Shown here piece by piece: positions 9,096-17,720 of a DNA stretch of 64,000 bases. The stretch covers positions 17,532-81,531 of the forward strand of contig DAMCZI010000023.1 of the NCBI GenBank assembly GCA_032095175.1, read 5' to 3'. Source of the stretch: DAMCZI01 sp032095175. Its GTDB lineage: Bacteria > Bacillota > Clostridia > Clostridiales > Caloramatoraceae. Numbering within the stretch: the first letter of the stretch is position 1; every line of letters starts with the position of its first letter. The notes under the pieces are model-generated. The model searched no databases. It was given only the letters and a program-made list of their open reading frames with translations, and had not been told where the DNA came from. The translations under genes were made by a program, and so were the position numbers.

Positions 9096-9974
9096 ATGGA
9101 GCAGTTTTTTCAGCAGTTTATTAACGGGCTTTCTCTTGGAAGCATATATGCGTTGATTGCCCTTGGATATACAATGGTTTACGGAATAATAAATCTTATT
9201 AATTTTGCTCATGGAGATATATATATGCTTGGAGCGTATATAGGGTTTTTCTTTACAACCCATTTTCATATAGGGCTTTTTCCCTCTCTTATAGTGTCGA
9301 TGCTTGTTTGCAGTATAATAGGAATTTTTATAGAGAGAGTTGGCTACAGGCCAATTAGAAAATCCACAAGAATAGCAGCACTTATTACTGCAATAAGTAT
9401 ATCCCTTTTTATTGAGTATGGAATGATGTATTTTGTAGGACCAGAAACTAGGACATTTCCAAGTCTGTTTCCACAAAAAAGCATAAAAATTTTTAGCGCA
9501 GTTATGGATATAAAGGATATCTATATAGTAGCTATTACTATTTTCCTTATGATTGTTTTTCAATATGTAATAAAAAGAACAAGAAGTGGAAAAGCCATGA
9601 GAGCTGTTGCTATGGATAGTGAAGCAGCACAGCTTATGGGTATTGATGTTAATAAAACAATAGCATCAACCTTTGCATTAGGTTCTGCCCTTGCAGGCGC
9701 TGCCGGGGTATTAGTTGGCGCATACTATAACTCTATAAATCCACTTATGGGGGTAATTCCTGGTCTTAAAGCATTTATTGCAGCTGTTATTGGAGGCATT
9801 GGAGTTATACCTGGGGCAGTTTTTGGAGGTTTTTTTCTTGGTATGACTGAAACTATGGTAAGTGCATATGGAGGTTCTCTCTATAAGGATGCAGTTGCAT
9901 TCGCAATTCTTATATTAATGCTTTTAGTAAAGCCAAAGGGGCTTTTTAAGCGGAATATAAAGGAAAAGGTATAG
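9096..9974 (+). CDS. livH: Branched-chain amino acid ABC transporter permease LivH
   Basis: The start at ATG 9096 is preferred because GAGGAG at 9083-9088 is correctly spaced from it; an in-frame ATG at 9081 would lie upstream of that site. The protein has about 292 aa with eight or so membrane helices. The N-terminus FINGLSLGSIYALIALGYTM is the family hallmark, and the EAA-type loop is near RAVAMDSEAAQLMGID. It is 10 nt from livM. It forms the transmembrane channel with LivM and is powered by LivG and LivF. Confidence 0.93.
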   Translation: MEQFFQQFINGLSLGSIYALIALGYTMVYGIINLINFAHGDIYMLGAYIGFFFTTHFHIGLFPSLIVSMLVCSIIGIFIERVGYRPIRKSTRIAALITAISISLFIEYGMMYFVGPETRTFPSLFPQKSIKIFSAVMDIKDIYIVAITIFLMIVFQYVIKRTRSGKAMRAVAMDSEAAQLMGIDVNKTIASTFALGSALAGAAGVLVGAYYNSINPLMGVIPGLKAFIAAVIGGIGVIPGAVFGGFFLGMTETMVSAYGGSLYKDAVAFAILILMLLVKPKGLFKRNIKEKV

Positions 9975-9984
9975 GGGGGATAAT

Positions 9985-10935
9985 ATGAAAATGGTTTGTA
10001 AAGAAAATATAGCAGCTTTTTTTATGATAATTCTTGTATATATAGCAGGTCAGTTCTTTATAAATATGGGAATTATAGATTCATATATAATGCTTAACCT
10101 AATAATAATAGGAATAAATATAATACTTGCTGTAAGTCTAAACCTCGTTACAGGCTTTACGGGTCAGTTTTCTCTTGGACATGCTGCCTTTATGTCAATC
10201 GGTGCATATGTTTCAGCTATAGTAACAGCAAATTTTGGACAACCTCTATGGGTAGGAATAGTATTAGCTGCATTAGTTTCTGCATTTGCAGGTGTTTTGA
10301 TAGGGATTCCGACCTTGAGGCTTAATGGTGACTACCTTGCCATTGCGACCCTGGGCTTTGGAGAAATAATAAAAATAATAGGCATGAATGTGGATTATGT
10401 AGGAGGAGCAAGCGGTTTTAACGATATACCACAGCTGACTAACTGGACATGGATCTATTTTATGACAGTAATAACAATAATTCTAATAAGAAATTTTATA
10501 AAGTCCAAAAATGGAAGGGCATGTATAGCAATAAGAGAAGATGAGATAGCAGCAGAGGCAATGGGAATAAACACAACTAGATATAAGGTTATTGCATTTG
10601 CTTTTGGGGCATTTTTTGCAGGAATTGCAGGCGCTTTATATGCAAACTTTTTCTATTTCATAAAGCCAGATACATTTGGCTTTATGAAATCCATAGACAT
10701 ACTGGCGATGGTGGTTTTTGGGGGAATGGGAAGTATAATGGGGTCAATAACGGGAGCCGTGGCACTTTCTCTTATATCACTTTTTCTTCAGGGTATACCA
10801 GAACTAAGAATGGTTGTATATGCGGCTGCATTATTTTTAATTATGCTGTATAGACCTAGCGGTCTATTGGGAAACTGCAGCTTTAAGTCTTTAAAGATTG
10901 GGGGTAGAGCAAATGCCAGTACTCAAGGTAAGTAA
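9985..10935 (+). CDS. livM: Branched-chain amino acid ABC transporter permease LivM
   Basis: The protein has 316 aa and is polytopic. It carries the LivM signature NLVTGFTGQFSLGHAAFMSIGAY (split over about residues 51-73) and the cytoplasmic coupling loop IREDEIAAEAMGIN. Its last 23 nt overlap the start of livG, so the two are translationally coupled. It is the partner of LivH in the membrane pore. Confidence 0.93.
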   Translation: MKMVCKENIAAFFMIILVYIAGQFFINMGIIDSYIMLNLIIIGINIILAVSLNLVTGFTGQFSLGHAAFMSIGAYVSAIVTANFGQPLWVGIVLAALVSAFAGVLIGIPTLRLNGDYLAIATLGFGEIIKIIGMNVDYVGGASGFNDIPQLTNWTWIYFMTVITIILIRNFIKSKNGRACIAIREDEIAAEAMGINTTRYKVIAFAFGAFFAGIAGALYANFFYFIKPDTFGFMKSIDILAMVVFGGMGSIMGSITGAVALSLISLFLQGIPELRMVVYAAALFLIMLYRPSGLLGNCSFKSLKIGGRANASTQGK

Positions 10936-11683
10936 TCTTTCAAAATCTTTTGGAGGAATAAAGGCAATTAACAAGATAGATATGGAGATTGAAAAGGGTG
11001 ATATAGCAGGCCTTATAGGGCCTAATGGAGCGGGGAAAACAACCTTTTTTAATCTTCTTACAGGTATCTATCCTCCAACAACTGGAGATATAACCTACAA
11101 TCTTAAAAAGCAGGTTAATGCCAAGGGACTTAAGCCGTATAAAATAACTGGTTTTGGAATTGCTAGAACCTTTCAAAATATAAGGCTTTTTAAAGAGATG
11201 ACTGTACTTGATAATGTAAAGACAGGCTTCCATTGTAAGACAGGATATGGGGTTATAACATCTCTACTAAGGCTTCCTTTGTTTTATAAGGATGAAAAGA
11301 AAATAGAGGATGAAGCATTGGAGCTTCTCGATATGCTTGGACTTTTAGATAAAAAAGTTGAGCTTTCCAAGAACCTTCCCTATGGAGAGCAGAGAAGGCT
11401 TGAAATAGCGAGGGCACTGGCATCAAAGCCTGAAATACTCCTTTTAGATGAACCTGCAGCAGGGATGAATCCGAAGGAAACTGAGGAATTAACAGAGCTT
11501 ATTAAGTGGATAAGGGATAAATTTAATCTTACAATAATACTTATTGAACATGACATGTCCCTTGTAATGAATATATGCAACAAGCTATATGTTTTGGATT
11601 ATGGAACACTTATCGCAGATGGGAATCCAGAAGAAATACAGAAAAACCCTGATGTTATAAGGGCTTATCTTGGGGGTGAATAG
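10913..11683 (+). CDS. livG: Branched-chain amino acid ABC transporter ATPase LivG
   Basis: The start is at ATG 10913, preceded by GGGGG at 10900-10904; the upstream in-frame TTG at 10898 has no ribosome binding site. The protein has 256 aa. It shows Walker A GPNGAGKTT, the Q-loop in ARTFQNIRLF, a degenerate signature LPYGEQRRLEIARAL (typical for LivG), Walker B EILLLDEPAAGMNP with the LivG-specific AAGMNP, and the H-loop IEHDMSLV. It ends 1 nt before livF. Confidence 0.95.
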   Translation: MPVLKVSNLSKSFGGIKAINKIDMEIEKGDIAGLIGPNGAGKTTFFNLLTGIYPPTTGDITYNLKKQVNAKGLKPYKITGFGIARTFQNIRLFKEMTVLDNVKTGFHCKTGYGVITSLLRLPLFYKDEKKIEDEALELLDMLGLLDKKVELSKNLPYGEQRRLEIARALASKPEILLLDEPAAGMNPKETEELTELIKWIRDKFNLTIILIEHDMSLVMNICNKLYVLDYGTLIADGNPEEIQKNPDVIRAYLGGE

Positions 11684-11684
11684 G

Positions 11685-12389
11685 ATGCTTGAGCTTTCTA
11701 GCGTAGATGTATATTATGATGCGATTCATGCATTAAAGGATTTATCAATAAAGGTTTGTGAAGGTGAGATAGTTACACTTATAGGTGCCAATGGAGCTGG
11801 TAAATCCACAACCTTAAAAACGATATCAGGTCTTTTAAAACCTAAAAGTGGATCTATAAAATTCAAAGGCAAGGATGTAACAGCTTTTACTGCGCCTGAA
11901 ATTGTAAAGCTTGGGATATCCCATGTTCCAGAGGGGAGAAGGGTGTTTGCCCAAATGACTATTATGGAAAACCTTGAGATGGGGGCATATATAAGAAGAG
12001 ATAAGTCTGAAATATCCAAGGACTATGAAAGGGTATTTACTCTTTTCCCAAGGCTTAAGGAGAGAAAAAGTCAGCTTGCAGGAACAATGTCTGGTGGTGA
12101 ACAACAGATGCTTGCTATTGGAAGAGCTTTAATGTCAAGGCCTGCGATACTCCTTCTTGATGAACCATCAATGGGACTTGCTCCGTTAATAGTAAAGGAT
12201 ATATTTTCAATAATAAAGGATATAAACAAAGCTGGAACAACGATACTTCTGGTTGAACAGAATGCAAATATGGCACTTCAAATTTCTAACAGGGCATATG
12301 TAATTAGAAATGGAGTAATTGAAATTGAAGGTAAGGCAGAGGAACTTTTAAACAATGATGAGATAAAAAATGCTTATCTTGGAGGTTAA
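11685..12389 (+). CDS. livF: Branched-chain amino acid ABC transporter ATPase LivF
   Basis: The start is at ATG 11685, one base after the livG stop, with GGGGGTG in the livG end as ribosome binding site. The protein has 234 aa. It shows Walker A GANGAGKST, HVPEGRRVFAQMTIMENL (a LivF hallmark), signature MSGGEQQMLAIGRAL, Walker B LLLDEPSMGLAP and the H-loop region VEQNA. It is the last gene of the operon, followed at once by a strong bidirectional terminator. Confidence 0.95.
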   Translation: MLELSSVDVYYDAIHALKDLSIKVCEGEIVTLIGANGAGKSTTLKTISGLLKPKSGSIKFKGKDVTAFTAPEIVKLGISHVPEGRRVFAQMTIMENLEMGAYIRRDKSEISKDYERVFTLFPRLKERKSQLAGTMSGGEQQMLAIGRALMSRPAILLLDEPSMGLAPLIVKDIFSIIKDINKAGTTILLVEQNANMALQISNRAYVIRNGVIEIEGKAEELLNNDEIKNAYLGG

Positions 12390-12450
12390 AACAAAGAATA
12401 GTAAAAAAGTGGGTTATACATAAACCCACTTTTTTACTATTCTTTGTTTT
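12388..12450. terminator. Strong bidirectional Rho-independent terminator
   Basis: A perfect inverted repeat with 28-bp arms (12388-12415 and 12423-12450) centres on GTGGGTT/AACCCAC, with A-tracts and T-tracts on either side. It ends livF on the plus strand and the sugar ATPase gene on the minus strand. Confidence 0.93.
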
Positions 12451-12473
12451 ATAAGGATATATATTATTCTCTG

Positions 12474-13586
12474 TTAAAACAAAGCTGTTCCATTTTCATC
12501 CTTGGTAAACAGATGAATATGATCAATATCAAATACAAAATCTATTTCACTACCTATGGATAAAGCATTATTGGAGCGTGATTTAATTATCATACTGTTA
12601 CTATTACAGGTTGCATGAATGAATATTTCTGAACCTAAATTTTCAACGACTTCAATTTGAGCTTTATATTTTGCATTTGTATATTTATTTAGTTTTTCTT
12701 CTGAAGTAAATATATTTTCTGGTCTTATGCCAACTGTAACTACTGAATTAATTAACTGATATTCTTTTATTTTACTAATTTGTTCGTCAGATAAATTTAT
12801 TTTATTATTCAAGCATTTCAAGTAAGTGTGACCAGCCTCAGTAACAATTGTGCCATCAAAGAAATTCATTTGAGGGCTTCCTATGAATCCGGCAACAAAC
12901 TGGTTGGCTGGATTCTTATATATTTCAGTAGGAGCAGCTACTTGTTGTATAACTCCATCCTTCATGACTACAATTTTAGTTCCAAGTGTCATTGCTTCAA
13001 TCTGATCATGAGTAACGTATATAAAAGTTGTGCCTAATCTTTGGTGAAGCTTTGCTATTTCAGCTCTCATAGTAGCTCTTAGCTTTGCATCCAGGTTTGA
13101 TAAAGGCTCGTCTAGCAGGTATACTTTAGCATTTCTTACTAAAGCTCTGCCCATGGCAACTCTCTGTCTCTGCCCTCCTGAAAGAGCCTTAGGCTTTCTT
13201 TTTAATAAATGTTCTATGTCTAAAGTTTTTGCAGCTTCGCAAACTTTTTTATCAATTTCATCCTTTGGCATTTTCTTAATCTTTAAGCCAAAGGCCATGT
13301 TTTCGTAAACAGTCATATGAGGATATAATGCATAGTTTTGAAAAACCATGGCTATATCTCTGTCTTTAGGTTCAAGCTCATTAACAAGCTTTCCGTCTAT
13401 GTATAATTCACCCATAGAAATATCTTCAAGTCCTGCTATCATTCTTAATGTAGTGGATTTTCCACAGCCTGATGGGCCGACAAAAACGATGAATTCCTTG
13501 TCTTCAATATCCAGATTGAAATCCTTAACTGCTGTGACATTTCCATCATATATCTTATAAATGTGTTTAAGTTGCAAGTTAGCCAT
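12474..13586 (-). CDS. Sugar ABC transporter ATPase, MsmX/MsmK/UgpC type
   Basis: The start ATG (13586-13584, MANLQLKHIY) follows AGGAGG on the minus strand; a longer frame to 13619 has no ribosome binding site. The protein has 370 aa. It shows Walker A GPSGCGKST, Q-loop NYALYPHMTV, signature LSGGQRQRVAMGRAL, Walker B VYLLDEPLSNLD, H-loop THDQIEAMT and a C-terminal TOBE/regulatory domain (about 235-365). This single ATPase class energises several carbohydrate importers. The mal-type permease operon at 16.4-19.5 kb lacks its own ATPase, so this gene probably supplies it; a shared operator upstream supports this. Confidence 0.92.
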   Translation of the reverse strand: MANLQLKHIYKIYDGNVTAVKDFNLDIEDKEFIVFVGPSGCGKSTTLRMIAGLEDISMGELYIDGKLVNELEPKDRDIAMVFQNYALYPHMTVYENMAFGLKIKKMPKDEIDKKVCEAAKTLDIEHLLKRKPKALSGGQRQRVAMGRALVRNAKVYLLDEPLSNLDAKLRATMRAEIAKLHQRLGTTFIYVTHDQIEAMTLGTKIVVMKDGVIQQVAAPTEIYKNPANQFVAGFIGSPQMNFFDGTIVTEAGHTYLKCLNNKINLSDEQISKIKEYQLINSVVTVGIRPENIFTSEEKLNKYTNAKYKAQIEVVENLGSEIFIHATCNSNSMIIKSRSNNALSIGSEIDFVFDIDHIHLFTKDENGTALF

Positions 13587-13600
13587 AGTTAACCTCCTAT

Positions 13601-13617
13601 AAATACGGTTGCATAAC
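13601..13617 (-). promoter_or_regulatory. LacI-type operator in front of the sugar ATPase gene
   Basis: AAATACGGTTGCATAAC carries the same ACGGTTGCATAA core seen at 16162 and 16418. It lies just upstream of the ribosome binding site on the minus strand. Confidence 0.65.
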
Positions 13618-13776
13618 ATTATGCTCTAATTATATTACTCGAGTGAAAAAATAGCAATGGATTATAATTTTAGAATAATGTGATTATTTGCTTGGAAGTG
13701 GAAATAATATAGATATATCAATGAAGATAGCTGCAATAAACAAAATTAACCATGAGGTTCATAATGAATATAAATG

Positions 13777-13790
13777 TGCAAACGGTTGTA
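13777..13790. promoter_or_regulatory. LacI-type operator upstream of the divergent ATPase / lacI pair
   Basis: TGCAAACGGTTGTA is a near-palindrome around CG and matches the other maltodextrin-region operators. It lies between the ATPase gene (minus) and the repressor gene (plus), about 190 bp from the former. Confidence 0.6.
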
Positions 13791-13866
13791 ATAATTCACA
13801 ATTAATGCTAAAATAAATATAAACTTTAAATACAAGATTGCACTACAGCCAACTGGGTTTATTATA

Positions 13867-13981
13867 TTAGTCGCACTAAAGATTTTACATTGGGTGTTGT
13901 GCGATTAATGAATCAAAGAATATGATTTCGCATAAATGCTTTGGGGCTAGCAATGTAGAATCATTTATGCAAAACATATAG
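13867..13981 (+). repeat. Dispersed double-hairpin element, family 2 copy 2
   Basis: This copy has the same two hairpins as at 8820. Hairpin A is TAGTCGCAC/GTGCGATTA. Hairpin B is ATTTCGCATAAATG/CATTTATGC with a diverged loop CTTTGGGGCTAGCAATGTAG. A family 3 element follows directly. It lies upstream of the LacI gene. Confidence 0.88.
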
Positions 13982-14005
13982 ATAAATGCAATATAATAAA
14001 TAAAT

Positions 14006-14116
14006 ATAAATCGTAAAATTCTATTACATTTTGTCTTTTTAAACATCCTAAGGTCGGACCAATACTGTAGGGCTGTTTAAAAAAACAAAATGTAAAGAAT
14101 TTTACGATTTATATAT
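14006..14116 (+). repeat. Dispersed long-stem element, family 3 copy 1
   Basis: Long arms pair TATAAATCGTAAAATTCT with the distal AGAATTTTACGATTTATA. The middle stem ATTACATTTTGT pairs with ACAAAATGTAA, and AAACA pairs with TGTTT. The arms enclose the conserved loop CATCCTAAGGTCGGACCAAT. Other copies are at 19575 and 55832. Confidence 0.88.
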
Positions 14117-14225
14117 AGGACAAATATGGTATAATGTTAGAAAATGTGAAAAACTTATAATTATAGTAATTATGCGTAATAAAATGACTATAAAATAAAG
14201 TGTAAAAAATATGGAGGGAAGTTAT

Positions 14226-15233
14226 ATGGCAGTGACTATTAGAGATGTAGCAAAGGCTGCTGGAGTTTCTCCTTCTACTGTATCAAGGGTTTTAACAAAC
14301 AACCCAAAAATCAGTGAAGAAACGAAATTAAAGGTTAAAGAAGCCATTGAGAAATTAAATTATAGACCAAATGCTATTGCAAGAAGTTTGGCAAACAAAA
14401 GCACTAGAACTATTGGAATTATGCTTCCTAATGAAGCTGATGATATATTTAAAAACCCATTTTTTATTCAGGCTATGACAGGAATAAGTGGTTATGCTAA
14501 GGAAAATGGCTATTATATTATTTTTTCATTCAGTAAAAGTGAAGAAGAAGAAATAGAAATCATAGAAGATTTTGTTTCAAGTAATTTGGTTGATGGAATA
14601 ATATTGTTAACTGTCAGAACAAATGATAAGGCTATAGAGTTTTTAAAAAAAGAGAATATATCTTTTTCAGTAATAGGAAGACCTAATGATACACAGGACA
14701 TTCTATGGGTTGATAATGATAACTTCCAGGCCATGTATAATGTAGTTAGCAGCCTTCTTCAGCATGGTAAAAGGGATATTGCTTTTTTAGGAGCAGGAAT
14801 GGATTTGAACGTTTCAAAGGATAGATTAAATGGATATATACAAGCCCACAATGTACATGGGATTAAGGTTGATGAAAATTATATTTATGAGTGTAATAAA
14901 TTTGATGAAAATGAAGGCTATAAGGCTGCCAAGAGAATCTTAAAATATAAGCTTCCTAAAGCTATAGTCGTAACAGATGATTTATTGGCTTTTGGAGTTA
15001 ATAGGGCACTTAAAGAAGCCAACATTAAGGATGTAGCTTTGGTGGGCTTTAACAATATACCATTATCTGAATATCAGGATCCCCCCTTAGCTTCGGTTGA
15101 CATAAACGCTCAAAAGCTTGGGTACTATGCATCAAAGGTATTAATTGATAAGCTTAAAAATGTAAAAAATTCAAATGCCCATTATATAGTTGAGACAAAA
15201 TTAATTGAGAGAGAGTCAGCTTTGCTTAAGTGA
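14226..15233 (+). CDS. LacI-family repressor, probable maltodextrin regulator
   Basis: The start at ATG 14226 is set by GGAGGG at 14213-14218; an in-frame ATG at 14211 precedes that site. The protein has 335 aa. The N-terminal HTH and hinge (TIRDVAKAAGVSPSTVSRVL, then YRPNAIARSL) are followed by a periplasmic-binding-like effector domain (about 60-330). The neighbours are a sugar ABC transporter, beta-phosphoglucomutase and an amylase, and matching operators lie in front of them. It is therefore the likely repressor of this regulon, with a maltooligosaccharide or related sugar as inducer (inference). Confidence 0.9.
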   Translation: MAVTIRDVAKAAGVSPSTVSRVLTNNPKISEETKLKVKEAIEKLNYRPNAIARSLANKSTRTIGIMLPNEADDIFKNPFFIQAMTGISGYAKENGYYIIFSFSKSEEEEIEIIEDFVSSNLVDGIILLTVRTNDKAIEFLKKENISFSVIGRPNDTQDILWVDNDNFQAMYNVVSSLLQHGKRDIAFLGAGMDLNVSKDRLNGYIQAHNVHGIKVDENYIYECNKFDENEGYKAAKRILKYKLPKAIVVTDDLLAFGVNRALKEANIKDVALVGFNNIPLSEYQDPPLASVDINAQKLGYYASKVLIDKLKNVKNSNAHYIVETKLIERESALLK

Positions 15234-15236
15234 ACT

Positions 15237-15336
15237 CGTTCAGCTAAAGCTGAACATCGAAGCTTTAGGTGGGGACTCTATCCCACCTGAAGTAAAAATA
15301 GTTTGAACTCCACCTTATAGAAGGTGGAATCTTAAA
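15237..15336 (+). other. Triple-hairpin region, possible IS200/IS605-type end remnant
   Basis: Three short stems follow the lacI stop: TTCAGCT/AGCTGAA, then CTTTAGGTGGG/CCCACCTGAAG, then CTCCACCTT/AAGGTGGAAT. Closely spaced small hairpins like these are typical of the ends of IS200/IS605 elements and their guide RNAs, but no TnpA or TnpB frame remains. They might simply terminate lacI. Confidence 0.3.
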
Positions 15337-15349
15337 AATTGATAAATAA

Positions 15350-15488
15350 GGGGTTGTTGCACTAACCTAGGTGACAGGAACTTGAGTTATGAGTTATTTT
15401 AGAAAAACTAACATTGAAATCATTTTTCACTTAAATAACTCATAACTCAAATGCCTGTCACCTTAGATTTGTGTTACAACCCGCTTTT
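15350..15488. repeat. Palindrome family 1, copy B (terminator-like cruciform)
   Basis: The outer stem GGGTTGTTGCAC pairs with GTGTTACAACCC and is followed by GCTTTTTT. The inner stem GGTGACAGG...ACTTGAGTTATGAGTTATTT pairs with AAATAACTCATAACTCAA...CCTGTCACC. It has the same architecture as the copy at 3668 and again lies between convergent genes (lacI and pgmB). Confidence 0.8.
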
Positions 15489-16136
15489 TTATAGTCTCAA
15501 TATATTTAATGAAACAGCTTTAAAATCTTGAATTACTGCATCAGCAGCCTTTAATATTTCAGGACTGCCCACTCCGATGGCTTTCATTTTGGCTGATTTC
15601 GCTGCCTCTATTCCAGCTAGGGAATCTTCGAATACAGCACATTCGTAAGGAAGTATTTTCAAAAGCTCTGAAGCCTTTAAAAACACCTCAGGATCTGGTT
15701 TAGCTTTGGTTACCATATTCCCATCGACTATGCTATCAAAATAATCTACTATGTTAAGATTTTTTAAAATCAAAAGGGCGTTTTTACTTGCCGAGCCCAG
15801 TCCAATTCCTATATTGTTTTTCTTTAGAAGTGTAAGAAATTCATCTACACCAGGTAATATATCTTTACTAGTAAGCTTTGAAATGTACTCTAAATACCAA
15901 TTGTTTTTTATAGTACACAAGGAATCCTTATCTTTATCCGATAGTACAAGTTTACCCTTTGAAAGGATAATATCAAGTGAAGCTTTTCTACTTACCCCTT
16001 TTAACTTTTCGTTATCCTCTTCGTTAAAGGGTATATGTAAGTAATCGGCTAATCTTTTCCATGCCATATAATGAAATTTTGCAGTATCTACTATTACACC
16101 ATCTAGGTCAAATATGCAACCATTAATTCTATTCAT
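15489..16136 (-). CDS. pgmB: Beta-phosphoglucomutase
   Basis: The protein has 215 aa, HAD superfamily, subclass I cap. Motif I FDLDGVIVDTAKFHYMAW (nucleophile Asp10 and general acid Asp12) includes the DGVIxDT..H.AW pattern specific to beta-PGM. The cap carries LKGVSR, motif II is GLGSASKN, motif III is KAKPDPEVFL and motif IV is FEDSLAGIEAA. It converts beta-glucose-1-phosphate to glucose-6-phosphate. It complements the GH65 phosphorylase at 31.1 kb, which releases that sugar phosphate, and a shared operator upstream supports co-regulation. Confidence 0.95.
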   Translation of the reverse strand: MNRINGCIFDLDGVIVDTAKFHYMAWKRLADYLHIPFNEEDNEKLKGVSRKASLDIILSKGKLVLSDKDKDSLCTIKNNWYLEYISKLTSKDILPGVDEFLTLLKKNNIGIGLGSASKNALLILKNLNIVDYFDSIVDGNMVTKAKPDPEVFLKASELLKILPYECAVFEDSLAGIEAAKSAKMKAIGVGSPEILKAADAVIQDFKAVSLNILRL

Positions 16137-16161
16137 AATATCACCCCATTATTATAAGTGG

Positions 16162-16176
16162 ATACGGTTGCATAAC
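16162..16176 (-). promoter_or_regulatory. LacI-type operator upstream of pgmB
   Basis: ATACGGTTGCATAAC is identical over 14 bases to the site before the sugar ATPase gene. It lies about 25 bp upstream of the pgmB start on the minus strand. Confidence 0.7.
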
Positions 16177-16371
16177 TGACTCTATTATAACAATAAAATA
16201 GGACATAAGACAACAGTGAAATAAAGAGGCTGTAGAATTAGAACAAACCCTTGAAAATAAAGGAATTATAGTACTATAATGGCGAGGCGATCACCCCAAA
16301 ATAGTTTTTAAATATTGAAAGTTTTAATATTCTAAATAATTTCAACAATTCAAAATATTTTATTAAGGTTA

Positions 16372-16429
16372 TTGACATGTCATAACATGAGCAATATAAT
16401 TTAGAATATAGAGAAAACGGTTGCATAAA
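16372..16429 (+). promoter_or_regulatory. Promoter and operator of the maltodextrin transporter operon
   Basis: A consensus promoter TTGACA (16372-16377), 17 nt, TATAAT (16395-16400) is followed by the operator AAAACGGTTGCATAAAT at about 16414-16430. That is the classic place for a LacI-type repressor to block initiation. Confidence 0.85.
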
Positions 16430-16454
16430 TTTACTGATTATAGGGGGTAGAATC

Positions 16455-17669
16455 ATGTTTAAAAAATCAAAGGCTTTTATTTCAATAATTTTAGCAGTTG
16501 TTATGGCTTTATCATTCGGAGCATGTGGAAAAAAGAACGAAACAAAGCAGGAAGGTAAATTGCCTACAGGTAAAACATTAAGAGTATGGACAAGATTAAC
16601 ACCTGCAGAAAACGAAGTACTAAAGGGTTATTTAAAGGAATGGGAAACTAAGACAGGAAACAAAGTAGAATTCACATTAATCAACATGTCAAACTCAGAA
16701 TTAATCAAAGTTGCTAACAGTGATCAGCGTCCAGATGTAATCTGGGGATTATCAAATGGTCACACTGGAGTTTATGCAAGATCTGGGGTTATAGAAGAGA
16801 TACCAGAGGGTATTTTTGATAAATCAAAGATTATTAGCAATACACTTATAGATGCAGTTTCATATGATGGAAAGGTATATGGAGTACCACTATTTGCTGA
16901 AACATATGCATTATTCTATAATAAAGATAAGGTTAAAGAAGCACCAAAGACTTGGGAAGATTTAATGAAGCTTGGAAAAGAAAATGGATTTGAATATGAT
17001 TTAACTAACTTCTACTATTCCTTCTATCCTGTAGCTACAGCAGGTGGCTACATATTTAAAGAAGAAGCAGGTGGAAAGTTTGATGTAAATGATATAGGAC
17101 TTGCAAATGAAGGAGCAGTTAAGGGTTTAGAGCTAATAAAAGGTCTTGTTGACAATAAATTGATGACACCTTCAGTAACAGGAGATATTGCAAAGAACCA
17201 CTTTAAGGAAGGAAAGACTGCATTGTTCATAGGTGGACCATGGGATGTTGCTGATATGGATAAGGCTAAGCTAAACTATGGTATAGCTGTTCTACCATCA
17301 ATAAATGGAACACCAGGAAAGTCAATGCTTGGAATGCAGACAGGATATGTACTTAAGAAATCAGCAAACAAGGAACTTGCATGGGATTTAGTTAAGGATC
17401 TATCTAATGAAAGTAAGATTGAAGCTTTAATGAAGGCTGGAAATAGATTACCTGCATACAATTCAATGCAATTACCAGATGCAAAGCTGCAGGGATTTGT
17501 AGATCAGTTACAAAATTCAGTTGTAAAACCAATAGTTCCAGAAATGACATTAGTATGGGATCCAATGAAGGCTACATTACAATCAGTTGTATCAGGAAGC
17601 AAGACTCCTGCAGATGCAGCTAAGTTTGGTGCTGATGGAATAAAGCAGAAAATAGATATAACTAAATAG
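16455..17669 (+). CDS. Maltodextrin-type ABC transporter substrate-binding lipoprotein
   Basis: The protein has 404 aa. A lipoprotein signal peptide has a lipobox (SFGACGKK, Cys24). The SBP_bac family 1 fold of MalE-like proteins follows: KTLRVWTRLTPAEN, PDVIWGLSNGHTGVYARSG, YALFYNKDKVKEAPKTWEDL and GGPWDVADMDKAKLNYGIAVLP. Together with two permeases and no ATPase it forms a CUT1-type importer for maltodextrins (substrate inferred from GH13, GH31, GH65 and pgmB nearby). A small hairpin follows the stop. Confidence 0.9.
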   Translation: MFKKSKAFISIILAVVMALSFGACGKKNETKQEGKLPTGKTLRVWTRLTPAENEVLKGYLKEWETKTGNKVEFTLINMSNSELIKVANSDQRPDVIWGLSNGHTGVYARSGVIEEIPEGIFDKSKIISNTLIDAVSYDGKVYGVPLFAETYALFYNKDKVKEAPKTWEDLMKLGKENGFEYDLTNFYYSFYPVATAGGYIFKEEAGGKFDVNDIGLANEGAVKGLELIKGLVDNKLMTPSVTGDIAKNHFKEGKTALFIGGPWDVADMDKAKLNYGIAVLPSINGTPGKSMLGMQTGYVLKKSANKELAWDLVKDLSNESKIEALMKAGNRLPAYNSMQLPDAKLQGFVDQLQNSVVKPIVPEMTLVWDPMKATLQSVVSGSKTPADAAKFGADGIKQKIDITK

Positions 17670-17677
17670 TTGTTTGT

Positions 17678-17702
17678 ATGGAGGGGATTATTCCCCTCCA
17701 TA
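17678..17702 (+). other. Intercistronic hairpin between binding protein and permease
   Basis: TATGGAGGGGA pairs with TTCCCCTCCATA around a two-base loop and is not followed by a T-tract. It probably stabilises the upstream mRNA. Similar structures follow the livJ and BMP-type binding-protein genes in this window. Confidence 0.65.
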
Positions 17703-17720
17703 GTTTAAGGAGGAAAAAGT

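Noticed and set aside
9081..9096. Upstream ATG starts of livH, lacI (14211), the P-type ATPase (50168) and similar genes
   Set aside because: In each case the only good ribosome binding site lies between the upstream and the downstream ATG, so the downstream one was chosen.
9057..9563. 168-codon minus-strand frame opposite livH
   Set aside because: It is rich in Tyr, Lys, His and Cys codons typical of antisense shadows and lies fully inside a strong coding gene.
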